Part shown: in pieces, positions 13,601 through 25,600 of the stretch
Layout of the letters: every line of letters starts with the position of its first letter
Numbering within the stretch: the first letter of the stretch is position 1
Assembly (NCBI GenBank): GCA_027574665.1
Contig: CM050654.1
Location: 9,790,142-9,854,141, forward strand
DNA: 64,000 nt
Direction: 5' to 3'
Origin: Rhynochetos jubatus
Lineage: Eukaryota > Chordata > Aves > Eurypygiformes > Rhynochetidae
Notes under the pieces: model-generated
Told to the model about the DNA's origin: nothing
Seen by the model: the letters and a program-made list of their open reading frames with translations, nothing else
The model's database searches: none
Translations under genes and position numbers: made by a program

Positions 13601-16600
13601 GGAATGACTGTAGTCCAAATCTTCTGGGAGTAAAAGAGTGAAACTTTCTGTGTCTCAGAAAGTGCTAAAAATGTAGGTTTGTATGCCTACTTTAGCTAAA
13701 TTTAGTCCTAAATTACAATGTGTGAAATCCAGTGGACTTCAGTGAGGTTGTGGAGGGGGTAAATCACAGCTGAATTTAGTTCGTTCTTTATTAGACCCCA
13801 GTGGTCCTCCTTCACCCCAGAATAAATGTCACCCTTAGTTTACATATGGCACAAAGTTCAGTGCCAAAGCTGTGGTTGTATGTGGGAATCTGAATTTTCT
13901 AATGTGTTTTTCCCATATGATAAAAGTTCATAAGGTTGGTAATTGGTGCCACATTATCAGCTCATGAGATGTAGATGGTATTCATAATGCTAAATGGAAT
14001 ATATTGAAGTAATAGCCTGTCATAAATCATAAGTTTCTGCAATAACATTTCTGTGCAATGACTTTTTATGAGTCTCGTTTATGAAAGTGTAGGCAGATGC
14101 ATTTAATGGGCAGGGTCTGACACGATAAAAAATGCGATCATAGGTTATAGGATGCTATTTTATGTGAATGGGTAGATCTTTATTGTAAATTTATGTTGCG
14201 TTTCAAAGATGGTAAATGTTTTAAGTTATATTTTTTTCTGAATGAGTACACAACAGGTGAAACCCTAAAAGGGTGAAGGGGATAAGTACAGACCTACAGT
14301 AAATACTTTTCATTCTGTCACAGAATGTATTCTGCATTTCAAATCAGTGATTAAATGAGCAGGCTATTGTGTCCTGGACTTCCCCATTAATAATAATGAT
14401 TAAAAAACCACAGAGTAGATACTCATATGCTTGAAAGGCGTATCAGTAGTCACAATCTTCCTCATCGTGGTCTTCAGATAGTCTCGTAAGTGCACTTTGT
14501 ACTTTCATGAGACCACTCACCAACTTCCAGGTCTAAATCTCATTCTCAGCCACCACCTCAAAATAGCTGATGCTTGATGTTTGTTGGGGTTTTTTTTTTT
14601 TAAGAATTTTTTCAAGAGCAAAGTTTGGGAGGAAGAAAGGCTGCTTTTTTGTATCCCAAATATCTCTGTATTCTGTTAGTCTCACTTGGCACAAAAATCA
14701 GTTATCTTAATACTTATGTAATACCTCCACAAAGAGGTTTTTATTGTTCCAAATGCTGATCCTTGGGTTTTGAAATATGGGGTCATGTGGAAGACTCATA
14801 TTCAGTGACCAAGTGAATCCCTTTTTTGAACTGGTAACTGAATGTGTGTTTTTAAGTATTGTTTGTACTATTTTATTTTTCCCATTAGGCTATGGAGGTA
14901 GCCTTTCCAGTATGCTAACAGAGAGTTGAAGGATCGCTACCTTAATTTGGCAAGGATCAAATATCTTCCGTTGCTGGGAAAGGAAGCATCTAGGCCTGCA
15001 GCATGTGTGTGTTTGCATGCATTTGTATGCGACTGTGCATGTATTAATATTTTGAAAGCAGAAGGAACAGATTTAATTGTTTAGGAAATAAATGATTACA
15101 GTATGTCATTAGAGGACGCATAGCTACAAATGACGAGTACGCTTTGGAAACTTTCTCCATAGGATTCGCTTCGGGTCTGCACAGATAAGCATAGTTTTCC
15201 TTTTCTTTCTGTTGAGAATAGGAAGATAATTTCCTGTTGCCTGTTCTATCTGCCTTATCTTCAGAAAGGTATTGCAGAAATCATCCTATCTACTGGCTGC
15301 TTTAAAGACTATTCTAGGGAAGTTAACAATGATGTTTATGCAATAACTGTTGTTTGCTTCTGCAAAACCTAAGGAGCTCCTTTCAATAACATATGCATGC
15401 TGCTTAATCATAAAGCACTAAATACTGACTTTAAAACAAGAACAGTATTGAAAGAGTCTTAAGCTTTTTGGGTTCTATCCTGTTAAAGTTTATACAGCCT
15501 AATATACAGAATGTTAAATGTTTCGCACAGCAGTCTGACAAGCATATCTCTTGAGATCTACAAGCTAATAACTTCTTGATGTAAGGTGTTACTCATGTAT
15601 GATGTGGATTTTTTTGACTAAGTGTGCTATTGCAAGTAACTTCCTCAAGCTGCAACCTAAATACTTAATGAGCTACATAGGTACACTGCTAGCTACCTGG
15701 ATGAATGTCTAAGTAAAGGCGATGTATTATTCTGCATTAAATAAATTTGGATGTGTACAAACCATACCTTGATAGGAATTGTAATGACTGCTTCTTTTTA
15801 TAGGATTCTGTCTTATAATGCTGTTGGACAATTGCAAAGAACATTCAAAATATGTCACTTAGGAAAATAATATTTTGTGAAATCAAATTCTTTAGGTACG
15901 TAAAAGGATGTACCTTAGGTACACGGAGCTACGGATATGTACCTTTCAGTTGTTTTGAATGGTTGTTGCTGCTCTACTTTCTTCTCTTTGCAGTTTATTG
16001 GCATTTTTAAAAAAAGTTCCAATTAAACTTTTCTATTACATTATTTTAATATTTCTAAAGTAGAAAAACTGATTTTCTATTTTAACTGTATTAAGATTCC
16101 AATTTTTTCTCATTTTCCTTTGGTTTGCCCTACCAAACTGACACGTGTAATGTTCTTACTTTTAACAGCTTGAAACTCTTCAAACACTTGCCTTGTTAAC
16201 AGTTTTTGACAAGCTTAATTGATACTTTTCCAGATCTATTTATAGTTATACTGGAGTAGTTGAACTCTGACTCCAAATGTGAAAGGTGGAGTTTGAGGTT
16301 TGATCTGTACATACTTCTTATTGAAAAATTTGAAAATGTGATCGCTTAAATGATGCTATTCCAGTAATCTCTTTTTCAACTTCAGCGAGAAAGACAGTGT
16401 AGCTCTTCAGGCGGCAGGAAGATGTAAGAGGTACCGACTAAATAGCTCAGAGTGTTTTTCTTGTTCTTTCCCCTTAATTTAGGAACCTGAACTTGTGAAA
16501 AGCTGTTAACATCAACAAATTAGAAGTGCAAAAGCAAACATTTGCTGTTCACTGGTTAGTTGCAGTAATGTAATTTTGATCCTATTTTCCTCTCTTGTCA

Positions 16601-19600
16601 AAACCTACGTGCTAGCATCCATATCTTAAAAATATATGGTATAAAACGCGTAGGTTATGCACTGAGTGTTACTATTTGAGGAAATGCCAATACTAGACTG
16701 TTTTGTTTTGTAACTATGCTAACCCAGCATTCTGTCACTTCACTATATTAGTAATCAGCTGTTTAAAGACATTCATAAGGCTCTAAATATTATGAAAGAC
16801 ACAGACGCTAAGTATTCCGTAAAGCTCAGTCTGTTCTAGGGAGATACAGCTTTGTTGTCTTGGCAAAGAATAAATATGCCTCCGAAGAACATTTTATGTT
16901 TGCCAAAAGAAAAGGAAACAACAGAAGTAATTATTTTTAAATTATGTGTATTGATGGGCCTTTGCCTATATGTGCTTAGGGCAGAATCTGACTCATAATT
17001 TCAGTTATGAGTTAATCATAGTAACCTGGTAATAACTTTAATAAATTACTGCTATTAGACGCACAGATTGTACTAAGTCATTCCTCTGGAAGGTAGTTGG
17101 AACAAATAGTGTAGTTGAAATAAAGAATATTGGTTGATTTTTGGTGGTTAGTAGTGTGTTAGCGTTGCGTTCAGATAAAAACCCCTGGTAACAAGCATTA
17201 AGTCACATGGCTTAGCGTATCAGTTCACTCGCTGCCTGCTGTAGTCAATAAGGCAGATGCTGCCTTGTTGTCTGACCACCATGAGCGAGATTTGTGAGAA
17301 CCTGCCTGTTTCTGTTGCAGTGCAGGATAAAGGAAATGATTAAACAGGGTAACAATTCTTGTATGTCTCATTGGAAAGTTTTTCTTTATGAAAAAATAGA
17401 TAATCTAGGAAAAGTGAAAGCTATAGATACATATATACAGTCAATGAGGCAAATAAGCTATTTGTTGCTTGAAGCATTAATACCTAGATGTAGAACTGAT
17501 CTTGTGGGATGCTCTTTTCTTTGGGAGACTGCTATGAGGCTGATTGTCATATAAGATCTTTCTTGCCCTAACAAGTTTTGTAAAGCACGAAGGAAAGACA
17601 GTTTCAAGACTACTTCTGTTAACATGGAAAACATCAATTGATGTCAGAGAGATCATAGAATCATGGAATGGTTAGGGTTGGAAGGGACCTTAAGGATCAT
17701 CTAGTTCCAACGCCCCTGCCATGGGCAGGGACACCCTCCACTAGACCAGGTTGCTCCAAGCCTCATCCAGCCTGGCCTTGAACACTGCCAGGGATGGGGC
17801 ATCCACAGCTTCTCTGGGCAACCTGTGCCAGTACCTTACTACCCTCTCTGTGAAGAACTTATTCCTGATGTCCAATCTAAATCTCCCCTCTTTCAATTTA
17901 AACCCGTTACCCCTTGTCCTGTCACTTACAGGGCCTTGTAAAAAGTTCCCCCCTCATCTTCCTTGTAGGCCCCCTTCAGGAACTGGAAGGTGCTATAAGG
18001 TCTCCCTGGAACCTTCTCCAGGCTGAACAAGCCCAACTCTCTCAGCCTTTCTTCATCTTGATTCAGTAAAGAGTAAAGGCTTTAAGTTTTTACTTTATAG
18101 AAAAGATTGTATATTCACTGTGGCACTAAAAGGAAAAAGTTAAAATCAGAGTCTGTCTCTGTTCATCACATTAAAGGGAACAGTCAGTAGGTCTCACATG
18201 CTTTAATAAACGCTTTGGAAACATAGTTAAGTAGAGCCACTTTGAGCATTCATGAATTAATGACGAGAGTGGGCCTCGGGGAAGCAGTTAACTAAACTTG
18301 TGCTGTTGAACACTGATGAACTATTTTCTAAGTGGCAAAGCAGTGCCTCTCTGCTAAATCCATTCTAGAAAATCTGTGGGCAGCAACATGTGGAGAAATT
18401 AATCTCAAAGGGAGAACAATTTCTTGGCACTCTTATTGCTTTCCCCTTCGGTAGATAAATGGTCAGCTGTGCTGTTATCTAACCTCATGTCGTCCTCCAC
18501 TAAGTGCAGCACGGTTGTTTTGAATAGTTTATGAAGTTCCCAAGTCTATTGACTTCAGCATGTGATTCGTCAGCACGTTCCTCCTTCCTGGCTCTCCCAA
18601 CGCTGCTGAGGCCTCTGAAATAGCTCACACAGCCCTGCTCCCAGATTGTGTGATGGCTGTGCGTGTGATGTGAAATGCAGATTGTGAAGGAATCTGCCCT
18701 TTATAACAGAAAGGGGATGGCGAGATGCAAGGGGGACAAGAAAGGAGTGAAGTCTCAATTCTGAGTGCAGTTAATCCTCTGCTCATGAAAGTGCCCAACT
18801 CCCCCGCCTCCACCCTTGCAATTCTGTCAAGTCCTGGCTCTTGCAGACAGGAATATATATGCAGGTTTCACACTGCTTTTAGCTGACTAGTGTGTGCTGG
18901 CAGGGAGCAAAACCTGAGAAGCTTTTACCCAAGTCAAATTATGTTAGAAACTAGATGGGATGCTGTGCTGCTGCCACAGGGGCTCAAATCCTGTGCTGCT
19001 CAGTTAGCATGCCATGCACGTGGGGAGGTGGTGTGTACAGGCTGCAGGATTACTAACTCTCTTTAAGCAAGGCTGTGGCTTACCCTGTGCCCTAGAATTC
19101 TGAACAGTGATCCTTTTTCCCATTTTTTCTCCCAAGCAATTCCAGTATCTTTGGCAAAGCCACCACATACTTAGGCTTTTACCTCTTCGAATCTTTTGTA
19201 CTCATTGATGCAAAACTTTGCCTGGGTTTTAATGGACTCTAGGTGGCTCAAACTTAAAATTCTCAAAAAATAACTCGTCATTTAAACTTTAATGTAAATT
19301 CTGACACAACCTAGATTAGGAGCGTCAGACAAGATCTAAAGTAACTGTCGCTTTCATATAGTGTGATAGCCCAAGTCTCTCTCCGCTTGCTACAAGTGTT
19401 ATGTTAGATGCATGCAATTGTCAGTTCTGGTTTCATCTAGGCTTCTGGTCCTTGCTTTAGGACTTGCTGTTTTATTTATCTGTAAAGTGTCTACAATTTT
19501 TGCTGCTATATAACTAATAAAATAATTATATGAACTGTGATCTTCACTGTAGAGTTTCATATTTTGATTTTTTTTTTGCTAAAGAATGAGTAATTAAGTA

Positions 19601-22600
19601 CTAAGCTGTGAAAACCCATTTAAAATTAATTTTAAAAGTGAGGGATCATGCAAACCACAAGCCACATATCCATCAGGTATTTAAACGTGAACCTCTCATG
19701 TTTTCTTTTTTTCGCATTTTTCTCTTTTATTGGATGCAAAATGTCTGAAAGTTGGTATTTTTCAACTGTTGTGATGTCAGACTAAGCAGTATTTCAAACA
19801 GCTGCTGAAAGATAGCAACATGAGTCCAAAATCAGAGCTTACAGTTGAGAAGGAAATGCTAGTAACAAGTTTCCCTGTAATATTTTGCATGGTTTTTTGC
19901 ATATCTTTGCTATCAGTGTGAATTTTACCACATTGATTTTGTTTAGAGTTAAGAGTTCTTTCAAAAGTGCCACCACTGTAATTATTACCTGCCTGTAGGG
20001 AGTGGGCTTCCAATGTCAATGGCAAACTTCAGTACCTTTGTCAAAGCGTCTGTGGATCTACTACATCTGAATGTTGGAAATGCTGTTCACTGACTCGCTT
20101 TTGATTAATGGGACAAGATTTGCAGACATGTTTTTGGTACCCTGCTAAGTTATAGATTTCCTTTTGAGCTGAGACTACTCATCCATATTTCCTTATTTCC
20201 CCCCTAACTAGGGGTACCAACAGTCACAGAAACACTTACCTACCAGTGTCATGGGGGTTTTTTTAACTGGAATAGCTATAGTGTTAGTTTGAGGTTTGTG
20301 AGCAAGTGGATGACTTCACAGAAACATTTAAGGTTGTTTTTAACTGAAGTATAATATTGCTAAGATGAGCAACTGCTTATTTAAGACCAGCAATTCAAAC
20401 TTGGCTCCCAAATTTTTTTTTTTCCCCAGCTTTGAACTTGCTCTGTTCTGGGATGGGAATAAGGGAGGAGGAAAGATTTCCAAGAAATAGTTACTTTTAC
20501 TGGTGCCTGTGTAGTTAATTGTCTGCCTGTAAAATTGCTTCAGAAGTTACAGCCTGTTGCTTGTTTGTGCTAGTACAAGTCACAAAGTGAATGGGGGACT
20601 GTTTGGTTTGGGAGTTATTTTAAGATATTCAATATTTTAGTTTGGGGCATTTTTATTAAATTTTCCTGTATGTATGTGCAAACATGCCAGTATCCTGACG
20701 AAGCTAGTAAACAGTGGATGTGTAGGAAGTGAGTAAACAAAACACTGACATTAGCAATACAAATGCATATTTCAGAGCTGAAATTTGCACTGTGCAGGTC
20801 TTTGCTCTGCTGCAATAAGCATGGTGGGGCAGGGAGCAGTCCTGCCTTGTGTGCCAGCTTCCTCTGTCTGGGACTTGCAGCCAAGCCCCATCGCCAGTCT
20901 GCTGCTCATCTGACCTTCAGCAGTGCGCTGACTTCCAGTACAATGCTTGTGGTTATCCTTGGGTTGACAGGCTTTATTCCAGCATTCCTAATTCACACTT
21001 GGCTGTTTTTCACTTGGGGATAAGATCAGTTTTTGGTATTGCACTCAAAGTAGAAAACAGGTTTCAGGTCTCAAATTATTCTGGGAAACAAGTGCAGTTA
21101 TTGGTTCCGGTATTCTAATCACAGGTCACAATTGAAAGGAAGATCCAGTTCAGTGCACCATTGTACTCTTGGGTCCAGCTGAATGGACACATCATGCTTC
21201 TTTAAGAAGTGATAACATCACTCTTCAGTAATGGAGCTGAACATTACTGTTATCTAGAATGGAATTTGGTTAAAGAAAAAAACTTCCTATTGCTTTGCTT
21301 TGATTCTGTTACAGTGGTGAATATGTTGTTTAAGGTTTCTTGCTTCTGTATATTCAAAAACATTGTTATTGGTTCAGTGTTAATGAGTGACACAGCTTTT
21401 GATTTTGAACAGTTTGAAGAGAACAGAATTTGATTGTTCATATGTGTAACTAACAAAAAATTGCTGTAACAGCAACTCCCATTAAAGGCAGAGGGAATTG
21501 TCTGTGGCACCTAATCTAAGGATAGAATCTTGCTTGAAGCTATTATTCTGTTATTTAATTAAAGTTCCATATTTGTGACTTTAATTCATGCTAATTAAAA
21601 CAGGAGTAGTCTCATGTTAGAAAATACTACTAAACATTGAATGTGTGGAGCGTGAAATACTACTCAGTGTTACAGACCCTCTCATGCAGTTGGTAATACA
21701 ATTTAGTATTTTGGAATTTTTTTTTTCTTAAATGCTTTCAAATGACAACTTTCAAAAATGGTTTCTAAACTGCGAATAAAAAGGGGGGAATATGTGTTAG
21801 ACAAATAATGAACTCATCATTTCACCATATGAAACATGCAGCAGGAAGAGTAAGACAATAGTGCAGTTTTGTGGTGTGAAAACCATTATAGGAAAATATG
21901 CAAATTCATTTAGGATATGTAAGGAAGTATTAAAGAAGATCTTCTGATTCAGCTACCACACTCTGACTTGCTTCTGTTGTCTTGTTAGAAGGATTAGAGC
22001 TTTCTTCTATCAGTTATTGCTCTGATGATTTTTCCAAAATAATTTCCTTTGTCTCTTTAATGTCTTAATAATTCATCAAAAAACCCATGTAATTCATAAA
22101 AACCCATCATCGGATGCACAACAGGCAGTCAGCGCTTTAAACAACGGCGGGATGCAGAAAACACTGAGCTGAGTCAGAAACAGAACAACCTTAGACCAAT
22201 ACATATGCTGGGGGTGGGGGGGGGGTGGGGTGGGGGTGGGGTGGGGCGGGAGGGTGGGAGTAGGCATTCTTATGGTAAAACAAGTCGTTTAAAATGGGAA
22301 GGCTGCCCAAGGGAGGTAACCAGGTTCATGTAAATGTTTGGGAAGTTGTGAGATATGCTGCGTCCTCTAGCCCCAGTAACTACTTAGGACAGGTACTTAT
22401 TTGTGTAAAACGAGGGTTGTTGATGTTTTCCAGATAGATACTATAGTAGATTAATTAACAGTTGAATGACCTATTCAGTGCTTCTTTTATTTTGCTTTTC
22501 TGTAGACAAAACATGGATGCACACTCCTGAAGCCTTATCAAAGCATTATATTCCCTATAATGCAAAGGTAAGAAAATATGAAGTTATTTTGTCCTCTTAC

Positions 22601-25600
22601 CTTTAAAACAACACAGCGCGTTCTAGCTCGCTTTTCAGTTGAAAACCACAGAGACGTGAATTAGCCAAATGAAATTGCAAAACAAAACATAGTATATCCC
22701 TGTTTTTCAGATAAAAAATTTTTATTTCTTAAATAATGACCGTTTGATTCCTGTTCTGAATATTTTGATGTATTTCTGGAAAGCAAACCAGTGTTTCTCT
22801 TCAGCTTGATGTTCTGTTTCCTTTTAATGGATGCTAAAGGAATGGAAATTTTGAATCCAAAGGAATTTAACATCAGGCTGCATGCTTACAGTGCTATAAA
22901 AATTAAAATAAATAGCACACTCTTCTTGTGAACAATAGCAACGGCAATGAGTAACGATCCTATCTGCTGGATATATTCAAGTGTCAAATACTCTGGAAAT
23001 ATGGTAGAATAATAATGGAAGTTTCGCGCATTAAAACCAGAAGTCTTCCTTGTGCTTTCTTATCCCAATTACAGTCTAGTTCTAGGTATTATTTCAATTA
23101 GTCTAATGACAGCTGTTCACAGGAAATGCCTCTTCCCAAAATAACAATTCAGAAAATGGTTTGCTAAAAGGAGGAGGGAATACACAGTGATCAGCATAAT
23201 TCAAATTACAGTGAGTAGTTGGCTATTACTTGCCTAAACTGGGAGGATAACGCAATACGATTCCACCATGGTCTGTCTGGATGAAGTTCTTGTCTGATTG
23301 GTATTTTTTAATATAAAAATAAAAATTATTTTGCGGGCTGGGATTCACTTTCCTATGCTGGTATGCCTTCCTGTTGTGTTTGCAATCTTCTTTTGCTTCG
23401 TATTGCCACGCAGTGAGTAAGTGTTTGTAGTGGAAATTTGAATCTTGTTCTGCTAGTTGCCTGGTGAACATGTTTTTATTCCGTGTGCTCTCAAACTGAA
23501 CTTTTGACCAAAGGATATGTTACCATTTAACTGCATAGCCTTGCCAAAGACCTTAGCTTTTACATTACAGTTTTTAAGAGGGAGGAATACTTGTGGGGTG
23601 ACTGTGCTATCTGTTTTAAGAGCAAGCTGAAGCTCTGAATTCTGTTAGTGCACTGAACAATGTGTGTTTGTGGTCTTTACTTCAAGAGAAAAAGGAAACC
23701 TCCCTCACCTTTCGTGTCTCATTGTCTTTCTTAAGAGCATATCGCATGAAGAGGTGTCAGTTACAGCTATGCAGAAAAAAATGTTAGAATAAAGAGAATG
23801 GCAGCAGGATGGTGATAACCATAAAAATAACAGCATCAACACCTTCTGGGGGAGAAAAAAGGGATGGGGAGTTTCTAGGGAGTCTGTTCTCAGCATTGTT
23901 AAAAAAGTCCAAAGAAGTCTTTTATTTAGGCTAATATATGCACAAGTATCCCCTCCAGTTCTGCTCCTGTTTAATGTGGGTTCTGACCTTACAGGGCCTC
24001 CTCAACCTCCGTGCTGTTGGCCTCTGAGGTCTGTCAGAATACTTGCAGGAAGCTGCAATGTACTACAGCATATGCTTTTTAAAAAAAAGAGTCTACCCAT
24101 TTTTTCATGTGTATCAGAGTAGAAAATCGTTCTTTAGACCTGTCAGTTGTTTGCTTTGTTATTGCAAAGCAAGCAAAAAATTGGTCTGTGCTCTAACTGG
24201 AGTGTCGAGAGTATGGAATTTGCATGTGACTTTTTTTATTGAGACCTGGCATAAATTTGCACAGCTTTTATGAGTTTAGTTGGCATGTGCAGACCTAACA
24301 ACTTTATAAAATCTAGATGTTTCCACCTCAGTTCTCAAGTACAATTTTCATTAATGTTTGCAATATTTTTCTTTTTAGGAGGAATGCTTGTGTATCTACT
24401 AGTACCTCATTTGGGTTTTGTAACGTTTTGATTTTTAACTGAAATATCCCATTGATTTCATACCTTCTAACTGCATTGGGAAATGATGATTAAAACCTCA
24501 GAAAGCATTCACAAAGGAAGTATTGAAAATGAGTGATTGACATTTTTTTTCCAGATGCCCCTATTGGTTCACTTCCAGTTCTGTAACATTCTGTTCATAT
24601 AACTTCTATTTGTTGGGAGGAAAAGACAACACTTTATCTGATTTATTTAGAAAGGTAATTATGTGAGTGAAGAATGACATGTTCAGAAAATCAAATCAGT
24701 TTGATGGAAAGCAATACCAGAGATGGTGGGTTTTTACCATGGGCAAGTGAGCTGTATTCTGCTACATAGTTTTTTGAATGCAAATTACTGTCATGAAAAA
24801 TAGTGTTTTCTCTTCTTCATAAGACATAAAAATAGTTTCTTGGAGACCAATCTGAGTTGATCAGAAAAAGGAGACCTTACTAAGAGCTACAGGGAAAGAT
24901 GGGATTTGATTTTACTTGATTCCTAAGACATGTTTATGAATTAAAGCTTGTTGATCAGATGCAGTTCATGAGTTGTCTGTTGTCCTAAAATAAAGAAAAT
25001 CCTGGCAAAGGTAACTGAAAATGAAGAGCCCTGCAGTGTAGACGACTGGCTTTTTTCCTACAAATAGGAAAGGACTTTTTAATAGACAATTAGTAATGTC
25101 TTGTATCTCTTAGGACTTACACCCTCAGGATGATTTATGACAATAATGCTTTTTGCAAGAAAGCATGAGCAGTGTTGTTTCATCTGGAAATAAAATCCAG
25201 GAGCCACGAGTCTCATCAGGAAGCCCTTAAATATAAAAGCATTATTCATTATGTATTGGACTTATATTGTAACTGTAGGAAAGGAGGGGAAAAAAGAAAA
25301 AGATATTTATAATAAATACGTTGCCAAAAGACATTGCTTGCAGTACCTAGCAGTATTAATCTTCACTGTAGTACAATAAACAGTTTTTTTCGGTTTTCAA
25401 CTTTATGTAATTTCTTATTCCTTCAACTATTTTATCAAAGAGGAGTGGCAGATACTGCTTTTCTGTAACAGGCATTTTGGACAAGAATTTTAGGTCAAAA
25501 ATGTCACGCTGCTTCTAACTGATGTAGCTAGTGTGGTGGGGCTCTAAGTGCAATTACGTCTTTTTCATATCTGCCTATCGCTATCGTTAGTGTAGAGTAT

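Larger units (their letters stand above)
10665..22505 (+). other. GULP1: GULP1 intron between coding segments 1 and 2 (11.8 kb)
   Basis: Bounded by GTAAGC and TGTAG. It holds an imperfect GT/AT-rich run at 10891-10955, one clear antisense CR1 copy at 17652-18056, an 18-bp perfect AT palindrome at 19619-19636 and the G-run tract at 22210-22258. Antisense ORFs at 11368-11842 and 12412-12606 have no recognisable family. The rest shows nothing I can name. Confidence 0.9.

Noticed and set aside
17751-18026. 91-codon plus-strand ORF rich in Ser, Leu and Pro
   Set aside because: It lies wholly inside the antisense CR1 copy at 17652-18056 and reads the wrong strand of that element.
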